Shown piece by piece: positions 59,601 to 64,000 of a stretch of DNA of 64,000 nt (the stretch's first letter is position 1; each line of letters starts with the position of its first letter). The translations under genes and the position numbers were made by a program. Source of the DNA: Mya arenaria (Eukaryota; Mollusca; Bivalvia; Myida; Myidae); assembly GCF_026914265.1 (NCBI RefSeq), contig NC_069124.1, positions 6,226,213 to 6,290,212 on the forward strand, read 5' to 3'. Below the pieces are notes generated by a model. That model saw only the letters and a list, made by a program, of their open reading frames with translations, was not told the origin of the DNA and did not search any database.

Positions 59601-62600
59601 TTTACAATATCGGCAGATATTTGACATTCGACTAGTGTTTCATATTTTTCATTGAACAGAAATTGGGGTTAACAGATTAATTAACTCATCAGTCAATATA
59701 TCAATACATGTAAGCACACTGTCACATTAAACGTCGCTCAATATGTAAACCGATGCTTAAAATTATATGATCTTCTTCCAGGACACATTGATTCTCAAAC
59801 ACTTAGAATCACGCACAACGAGTTCAGAGGGTGGGTGTGGAAGTGTTGGCGAGTCAGCTCAAAACTTGATTTTTATAGTACATTGGTACAGGCCCATGAA
59901 GTTGATTAAAGTGTTGTATTTTCATTTAACATCTTTTTTACGCCCATTTTCAGGATACATTAAACCTGAAACACTTGAGTGTCGCCCACAATCAGCTACG
60001 GATGGTGGGTGGGGAAGTAATAGGCGAGGCGCTTGTTTGGAATGATACCATGGAGACGCTGGATCTCTCATGGAACAATCTGCGCAGGGATGGCGCAGTC
60101 CTGGTAGCCGAGGGCCTCGCGGTAAAAAAATTATATATTAAATATAGTTTCTAAACATTAAATTCCATGCTCTTCTTGTTTGTTTTTCTCCTTTGCTCCT
60201 TATGTGCAATCAGCATGTTATCCGTCCAAAAGGACACAACCACATAAACATTGTGTACAGCACTATATATACGCACAGAGCTTTATGGCGAAACGATTTT
60301 AAACAACACGTAAAACTTACCACGTGCTATCACGGATCTGGGCATGTTTGATCATGTTTGCTCATGTTTGCTTACTGCGGATTTGCACTTATAAACAAAC
60401 AGTTTATTTAATATATATGTTTTACGAAGAATTGATTATGAGTTTATGTCATCTTCTATATTTTCCCTTTTCCAGGAAAACACATGCTTAAAGAAGCTTA
60501 ACTTAGCATGGAACGGGTTTTACCTGGACGGATGTCGCGCGCTATCACGTGCACTGGAGGACAACAAGACGCTCATAGAACTTGATCTCACGTGCAATAG
60601 AATCAGCAAAGAGTGCTTGGAGAAACTGCTGGGAGGATTGAAGAAAAATAGTACTCTAGAAATACTTAGGGTACGTCATACCTTCTTGATCATACTGCTG
60701 TATAAATCAGTATATGCGATGATACTAACTTTCATTTGTTTAACAATATATCTGTTTCTTTTAATATACGCTTGTATAGTTATTGAAGCCAGGGCATGTC
60801 TTTAGCAAAAGTTCTCCTTTAAGGGGGATTACTAGTATGTGATATTTTATCTAAAAGAAAATATAAAAAAGTATGCATAAATAATGATTTGGAAAGCAAT
60901 ACTTCAACTTATTAGAATTGTAATGAAAATATCAATCTCTATTTCTCCTTCTTAGTTGGGTTGGAACCCGCTCACCCCTGCGGGCGCCATGATTATGTTG
61001 GAGTTTATCCGGGACACCAAAACCAGTGCCATCAAGGAATTAGATCTTACAGTTAGTAAATTAAAAGTTCATTAACTGTTTGGGGTAGAATACATTCAAT
61101 ATGTGAAAGCAACTTCAAGTGACTTAATCGTGGCTGATTTATCATGCTAATGTTGATGGGATAGGCGAAAAGACGAACCACCTAACAACCAAGAACAGTT
61201 TGACCGTTGATTATTGCACGTTGTTCAATATCTGTTAAATATGTTTGTAAAAGTTTTACATCCAGTTGTTTTAGTGACCCCGTTCGACTTTTGCCTTCTT
61301 GTCGACCAACCAGGCAACGCGTGAAGGAACGCGAAGACGGGACAATATTTATATGTATATATAGTTATTAGTTTCTGCATGATCTTGTGTCGGTTGCATT
61401 GGTAGCCTTAAAACGCAGTGCTAAATTATAACTCAAATCCAAAGTACAAGATCGTTTGTGTTGTTTCAGTAACGTAGCGACAAATAGTATTTAGTACTAT
61501 TTACTAGATATATTTGCTTCTCAGCTTGTGGAACCGGCAATCATGCCTCTGAGGTCATAGAAACTGTTTCCTAAATACTAGAACTTGATCTTGGTTAGCT
61601 GTTTTTCGTCTTCAAGAGTCTTGCACATGTGTGTCCGTCGTTTAGTGTCGTCTGTGTCCGTCGTTTAGTGTCGTCTGTGTCTGTAGTTTAGTGTCGTCTG
61701 TGTCTGTCGTTTAGTGTCGTCTGTGTCTGTAGTTTAGTGTCGTCTGTGTCTGTAGTTTAGTGTCGTCTGTGTCTGTAGTTTATTGTCGTCTGTGTCTGTC
61801 GTTTAGTGTCGTCTGTGTCTGTAGTTTAGTGTCGTCTTGTCTGTAGTTTAGTGTCGTCTGTGTCTGTAGTTTATTGTCGTCTGTGTCTGTAGTTTAGTGT
61901 CGTCTGTGTCTGTAGTTTAGTGTCGTCTGGGCCCTTACACGGTGCCTCTAAACAGGGTTTATATTTGATTGTGTGCTTACTGGGCTTATTCCTGTAGTTT
62001 TTATTGTTTAATTGGGAACCTTACACACACAGTATATTCCATGTATTCTGTAGGACCAGCTTGTTGAGCCCGCATTTGTCGCGTTGCTCGGGGAAATGGA
62101 AATGAAGAAGGAAATCAAGGTTGCCTTTGGACAGGTAGGAAAACGTTAATGTATTTTGCAATCTAAGTGAATGTAGAATGGCTCACAACTGAACACATCA
62201 CGTCCGGTATTAAAAAGTCATACGCATCAAAATGACTTAATATGAATGTCTTTATGCATATAACATGAACTACAATGTGTTGACTTTGTATCGGTGGTTT
62301 GTCGCCTTCCAACTACCTGGATCATAACAAAATGTGTACTGTAGATATTTGTAAAGGCGGATACGTCCTCATAAACCTGAAAAAGGGAGTTGGTTTCTCA
62401 TAATTGTCTATGAAAATGGCTGGGTCTTCTAAATTTGGCAAATGTAAGTGTATTAGAAATCTTTTATTCCTAAAGGCACTCGCATATTTCATAAAAATTA
62501 AGGTAACCTGAAAAAAATATATTTTTTTTATAGGGCTTATTTCATTCAAAAGTCGTCTAAAACTTAAACAAAATGTAACAACTAAATATTTAGGAAACGA

Positions 62601-63804
62601 GGTGTACTCTAAACGTCAACGGTATTATTTAAATAGTTTCTATTGGGGAGATATTATTTAAATAGTTTCTAATGGGGAGATATTATTTAAATAGTTTCTA
62701 TTGGGGAGATAGTATTTAAAGTTGAGCAAAAGATATGTAAATGAATACGGCAATTTGATTTGCAGGTCCTCGGAACGGACAAGCGTGGTGACGACGATGA
62801 CGAAAAACAGTTGATGGACGAGAACCCCATCATCGTTCTCATGGAGTTCGGCAAATTGATGGGATTCCGACTCATGGACTTGTTCTCTGCTCTCGACAAG
62901 GACGGAAGTAAATCTCTAGATCACCAGGAGATACGCAGCGGACTCAGGGTAAGTGTAATAATTAAAAGCGTTCATTAAATTCGGCAAGATGATTGGCTTC
63001 CGACTTATGGACTTGTTTTCTGCTGTTGTTAAAGACTGAAGTAAGGGATGCCAATTTGACTCAGAGTAAGTTATTTTTGAAATCACTTTCTTTACCGCGG
63101 CCCTGCGTTCAGTCAAAGTGTTTGCGGCTAACGTGTGCGATTTGGCTTCAGTGTATGCGCTACGAGGCAAAGGAGATGCAAAACAAAACAGTTTGCTAAC
63201 GTAAGTTTACTCTTAATAAAGCCATAAATCAACGCCGAGCAGTACATAAGTTCGACAATTTGATGGGATTCTGACTCATAGTTGTGTTTTTGGTCCTCGT
63301 CAATGTCGACAACAATTAGGATGTTAAGTGCCTTTAAGCAGTAACAGCTTTGTTTTGTTTAGGATACTGCTTCTCCACATAGCTCTGCCATCAACATAGA
63401 AAGCTACCAGAATCTACATTACTACCATATTACTACAGAGGTACGAACCGGACAAAGCTGGGTTATTCTTGTTCAATTGATAAGCCTCAAGTGGATGCTA
63501 CACATGTATGGACATATACATGTTTATACCATCGGATAGTTCTCTTGTAAAGAGAAAGTTTAGCCGCAGTTGTTCAGGTTTCGATACGTTTGCAGTTCTG
63601 TGAATGGGCTATGAAATACTTAGAACATGGCATAGTACTGATAGTAGTTAGTGTCTATATGTTATACCAATTTATAGTAGACGATAAATGTATGGAAATG
63701 ATCTTTCATTTTATGCAGATGGTGAATATCCCGCTCAGCGACAAGTGCATCGAAATCCTGATCAATAAGTTGGACGTAGACGGCGACGGAGAAATAGACT
63801 TTGG
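44550..63804 (+). CDS. LRRC74-like: LRRC74-type leucine-rich repeat, EF-hand protein (13 exons, 3' incomplete)
   Basis: Joined exons: 44550-44609, 49482-49707, 51063-51101, 52738-52922, 53233-53340, 54485-54578, 58530-58579, 59954-60121, 60476-60670, 60956-61051, 62054-62134, 62766-62948, 63719-63804. All phases agree, giving 523 residues before the window ends inside EF-hand 2. Residues 1-108 are a charged, Arg-rich, partly acidic N-terminus. About 115-170 contains YARACRQYGVHPVACF, the pre-LRR motif of the LRRC74A/B family. About 171-407 are RI-type LRRs (LETLDL-, LNLAWN-like). About 470-523 hold two EF-hand loops, DKDGSKSLDHQE and DVDGDGEID, with canonical ligands. Likely cytosolic, with no signal peptide. 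The family is poorly characterised, so a specific role cannot be given. Introns are loaded with minisatellites and decayed exon copies. Confidence 0.85.
44655..45520. repeat. 60-bp minisatellite, ~14 copies, in intron 1
   Basis: The unit contains GTATTCGCCNGGTGGTGGAT, GCCGGCGTAGGTCTGGGTTC and GACCAGGGGCACATGGTGGT. One unit is truncated at about 45250. It is GC-rich relative to its surroundings. The multiple-of-3 period yields repetitive open frames on both strands that are not genes. Confidence 0.95.
46310..48860. repeat. 60/72-bp minisatellite with degenerate flanks, intron 1
   Basis: The core (46683-47940, ~20 units) is CTATCTGGTTAACTGATATA, TTGGTTGGCCTGGTATCTGA, CATGTTTGTTGGACGGCATG. Some units have an extra TTGGTTGATTGG, making 72 bp. 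Both sides decay into looser TGACATGCTGGCTGACTATC-type repeats, including a 36-bp subarray at about 48060-48200. The pattern looks like an old degenerate array with a young homogenised centre. Confidence 0.9.
48861..49481. other. LRRC74-like: End of intron 1
   Basis: AT-rich sequence without repeats or exon candidates up to the exon 2 acceptor TATTTTGATGCTAG. Confidence 0.5.
49482..49707 (+). CDS. LRRC74-like: Exon 2: basic/acidic N-terminal region
   Basis: Phase 0 to phase 1, donor GATG/gtgaga. It begins FDIWELIKRANTTDPYILMA, continues through an Arg-rich stretch (GRRRRRTSTT) and ends in an acidic run (IDEEEDFDYD). The higher GC of the coding part stands out from the introns. Confidence 0.8.
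51063..51101 (+). CDS. LRRC74-like: Exon 3: small linker exon
   Basis: 39 nt, phase 1 to phase 1, with acceptor GAACTTTTGCAG and donor CAAC/gtgagt. It encodes AQMLALVNKESQ. Short, so moderately supported. Confidence 0.65.
51367..51448. repeat. Two-copy ~41-bp tandem duplication
   Basis: ACAAGCGTAATTATATCCAT with TGCAACATGTGTAGCTCTT is repeated once in intron 3. Confidence 0.85.
51684..51833. mobile_element. Palindromic MITE, GGTATTCAATATT family, copy 2
   Basis: Ends TGGGGTGGTATTCAATATTC and AATATTAAATACCAGCCCA. Inverted relative to the copy at 33945. Located in intron 3 of the LRR gene. Confidence 0.75.
52738..52922 (+). CDS. LRRC74-like: Exon 4: pre-LRR region
   Basis: Acceptor TTTTTTTTTCAAAG (phase 1) and donor GTG/gtagga (phase 0). 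It encodes the YARACRQYGVHPVACF motif typical of LRRC74 proteins just before the repeats, followed by MTPNEIKALAVALV, the first LRR helix. Confidence 0.85.
53233..53340 (+). CDS. LRRC74-like: Exon 5: LRR unit
   Basis: 36 codons, phase 0 to 0. VETLDLGDNDIGQKGAEYIA is a textbook RI-type leucine-rich repeat. Donor ATT/gtacgt. Confidence 0.9.
54485..54578 (+). CDS. LRRC74-like: Exon 6: LRR unit
   Basis: Phase 0 to 1. It encodes NLEDNNLGAAGVKHMVDLVK and SLNIAG. The 3' end plus donor reads AACATAGCGG/gtatgtac. This same motif is the core of the array filling the following intron. Confidence 0.9.
54621..54921 (+). mobile_element. PIF/Harbinger-like MITE, copy 3
   Basis: 301 bp with ends TGCACCAGTCAATTGTAAC and GTTACAATAGACTGGTGCA, flanked by TTA (54618-54620 and 54922-54924). 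It lacks the long C-run of the other copies. Inserted at the start of intron 6, 42 bp from the donor. Confidence 0.88.
54955..55895. repeat. 40-bp minisatellite, ~23 copies, intron 6
   Basis: The unit CAACATGGCAGGTATGNTAT plus CAGCATAGCACGCTTGCTYC shows strict 40-bp phasing with only a few variable sites. It contains the AGCATAGC and GGTATG motifs shared with the two following arrays. Confidence 0.95.
55900..57370. repeat. ~20-bp AGCATAACGGGTATGAACTC array, intron 6
   Basis: More than 60 degenerate copies of about 18-20 bp. Between 56580 and 57000 a higher-order block (ATGAATGAAATCAGCATAAC, GGGTATGAACTCAGCGAAAC, GGGTATGAACTTAGCATAAC) repeats. It is most degenerate near 56100-56460. Confidence 0.9.
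57371..58055. repeat. 33-bp minisatellite, ~19 copies, intron 6
   Basis: The unit CATAGCGGGTATTTGTAACA plus AGTATGCACTTAG carries small GGG/GGGG and GCGGATAT variants. It resembles the exon 6 donor region (CATAGCGGGTATGTACATAA ... AGTATGCAC). Confidence 0.95.
58530..58579 (+). CDS. LRRC74-like: Exon 7: short LRR exon
   Basis: 50 nt, acceptor TTGTTTTTACAG (phase 1), donor GAG/gttagt (phase 0). NGLRECDSEVIRPLIE completes the LRR started in exon 6. Confidence 0.85.
58800..59000 (+). repeat. Dispersed ~200-bp repeat, copy 2
   Basis: Matches 17010-17210 in the same orientation. Its TTAGATGAC start pairs with GTCATCTAA about 95 bp later, suggesting a hairpin MITE head. In intron 7. Confidence 0.7.
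59782..59853 (+). pseudogene. Decayed duplicate of exon 8
   Basis: After an acceptor-like CTTCTTCCAG the sequence GACACATTGATTCTCAAACA parallels exon 8 (GATACATTAAACCTGAAACA), then GGGTGGGTGTGGAAGT parallels GGTGGGTGGGGAAGT. A net 2-bp loss breaks the frame and homology ends at about GGCGAG. It lies 172 bp upstream of the intact exon. Confidence 0.75.
59954..60121 (+). CDS. LRRC74-like: Exon 8: two LRR units
   Basis: 56 codons, phase 0 to 0. It includes LKHLSVAHNQLRMVGGEVIG and METLDLSWNNLRRDGAVLVA. Acceptor CATTTTCAG, donor GCG/gtaaaa. Confidence 0.9.
60476..60670 (+). CDS. LRRC74-like: Exon 9: two LRR units
   Basis: 65 codons, phase 0 to 0. LKKLNLAWNGFYLDGCRALS and LIELDLTCNRISKECLEKLL. 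Acceptor TTTTCCCTTTTCCAG, donor AGG/gtacgt. Confidence 0.9.
60956..61051 (+). CDS. LRRC74-like: Exon 10: LRR unit
   Basis: 32 codons, phase 0. LGWNPLTPAGAMIMLEFIRD followed by IKELDLT, the start of the last repeat. Acceptor TTTCTCCTTCTTAG, donor ACA/gttagt. Confidence 0.88.
61520..61560 (+). pseudogene. Possible exon 11-like fragment
   Basis: CAGCTTGTGGAACCGGCAAT resembles the start of exon 11 (CAGCTTGTTGAGCCCGCATT) and is followed by a stop within about 10 codons. Weak similarity over ~26 bp; could be chance. Confidence 0.3.
61630..61930. repeat. 23-bp minisatellite, ~13 copies, intron 10
   Basis: The unit GTTTAGTGTCGTCTGTGTCT GTA has variants at CCGTC/CTGTA and TTAGTG/TTATTG. Confidence 0.95.
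62054..62134 (+). CDS. LRRC74-like: Exon 11: end of LRR domain
   Basis: 27 codons, phase 0. LVEPAFVALLGEMEMKKEIK forms the capping helix and strand after the last LRR. Acceptor TATTCTGTAG, donor CAG/gtagga. Confidence 0.87.
62623..62715. repeat. ~31-bp tandem repeat, 3 copies
   Basis: ATTATTTAAATAGTTTCTAT plus TGGGGAGAT, three copies in intron 11, ending about 50 bp before the exon 12 acceptor. Confidence 0.85.
62766..62948 (+). CDS. LRRC74-like: Exon 12: EF-hand 1
   Basis: 61 codons, phase 0. An acidic stretch (GDDDDEK) is followed by LMEFGKLMGFRLMDLFSALD and the loop DKDGSKSLDHQE (ligands D, D, S, S, D, E at positions 1, 3, 5, 7, 9, 12). Donor AGG/gtaagt. Confidence 0.9.
62972..63050 (+). 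pseudogene. Decayed duplicate of the EF-hand exon, copy A
   Basis: Starting 24 bp after exon 12, AAATTCGGCAAGATGATTGG and CTTCCGACTTATGGACTTGT follow exon 12 closely (GAGTTCGGCAAATTGATGGG, ATTCCGACTCATGGACTTGT). An in-frame stop replaces part of the calcium-binding loop (AAAGACTGA). Confidence 0.8.
63247..63315 (+). pseudogene. Decayed duplicate of the EF-hand exon, copy B
   Basis: AAGTTCGACAATTTGATGGG then ATTCTGACTCATAG align with exon 12 (GAGTTCGGCAAATTGATGGG, ATTCCGACTCATGG). TGA replaces CGA and the remainder is frameshifted. Confidence 0.7.
63719..63804 (+). CDS. LRRC74-like: Exon 13: EF-hand 2 (gene continues beyond the window)
   Basis: Acceptor TTTCATTTTATGCAG, phase 0 in. It encodes a helix (LSDKCIEILINKL) and the loop DVDGDGEIDFG. 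The donor GG/gtgagc is phase 2, so the twelfth loop residue lies in the next exon outside the window. Confidence 0.88.
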
Positions 63805-64000
63805 GTGAGCGCTCTTTATTTCTCTCTTTTACAAGCTGAAGGATTATTATCGTCAGAACGGGGCCATAAGTCAGCTCAATCCCATGGCCAATTAGTGTCT
63901 GGAACACTTAACACAGTCCAAGCAGATTACCAACTAATCTGATCGTGACGACTCTCGTTAGGGTGGTTGTGAAACACGCCGTGCACGTGAATTTGTACGT

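Overview
The window is animal nuclear DNA: AT-rich, intron-rich and full of minisatellites, hairpin MITEs, tRNA-headed SINEs and a LINE relic. The mix of repeats and protein families fits a mollusc, most likely a bivalve, but this is an inference from style and not a species call.

Two genes can be assembled exon by exon with compatible splice phases throughout. On the minus strand (23456 back to 8110) ten exons encode a predicted 785-residue type I membrane protein: signal peptide, six small cysteine-rich EGF/EB-like modules, a roughly 310-residue Ser/Thr-rich mucin-like stalk carried by one exon, one transmembrane helix and a short cytoplasmic tail. On the plus strand (44550 to beyond 63804) thirteen exons encode an LRRC74-type leucine-rich-repeat protein with two C-terminal EF-hands. 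Its last exon lies beyond the window. The two genes are separated by about 21 kb and nothing suggests that they work together.

The rest is repeats. 1-7.9 kb: a triplicated 280-bp unit, a pair of 280-bp direct repeats, a hairpin MITE, a PIF/Harbinger-like MITE, a 3.4-kb foldback-type element with 69-bp subrepeats, and a SINE whose body has expanded into a tandem array. 8-23.5 kb: the membrane-protein gene, with a 2-kb, 36-bp minisatellite in one intron. 20.5-23 kb: a TAA-flanked MITE, a duplicated hairpin element and a transposase-like helix-turn-helix fragment. 25-30.4 kb: a perfectly phased 54-copy array, a 1.9-kb palindrome with equal 699-bp arms, a second Harbinger-like MITE and a 45-bp array. 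31-38.3 kb: a LINE reverse-transcriptase relic, a 38-bp array, a SINE and a 2.4-kb TAA-flanked element. 40.6-44 kb: unrecognised broken reading frames and a 31-bp array. 44.5-64 kb: the LRR/EF-hand gene, whose introns carry large arrays (60, 60/72, 40, 20, 33 and 23 bp) and several decayed copies of its own exons.

The most unusual items are the foldback-like element with a near-perfect 9-bp target duplication, and the 3.1-kb array in intron 6 of the LRR gene, whose repeat core matches that intron's own 5' splice site. Most long open frames in the window are by-products of tandem repeats and are not genes.
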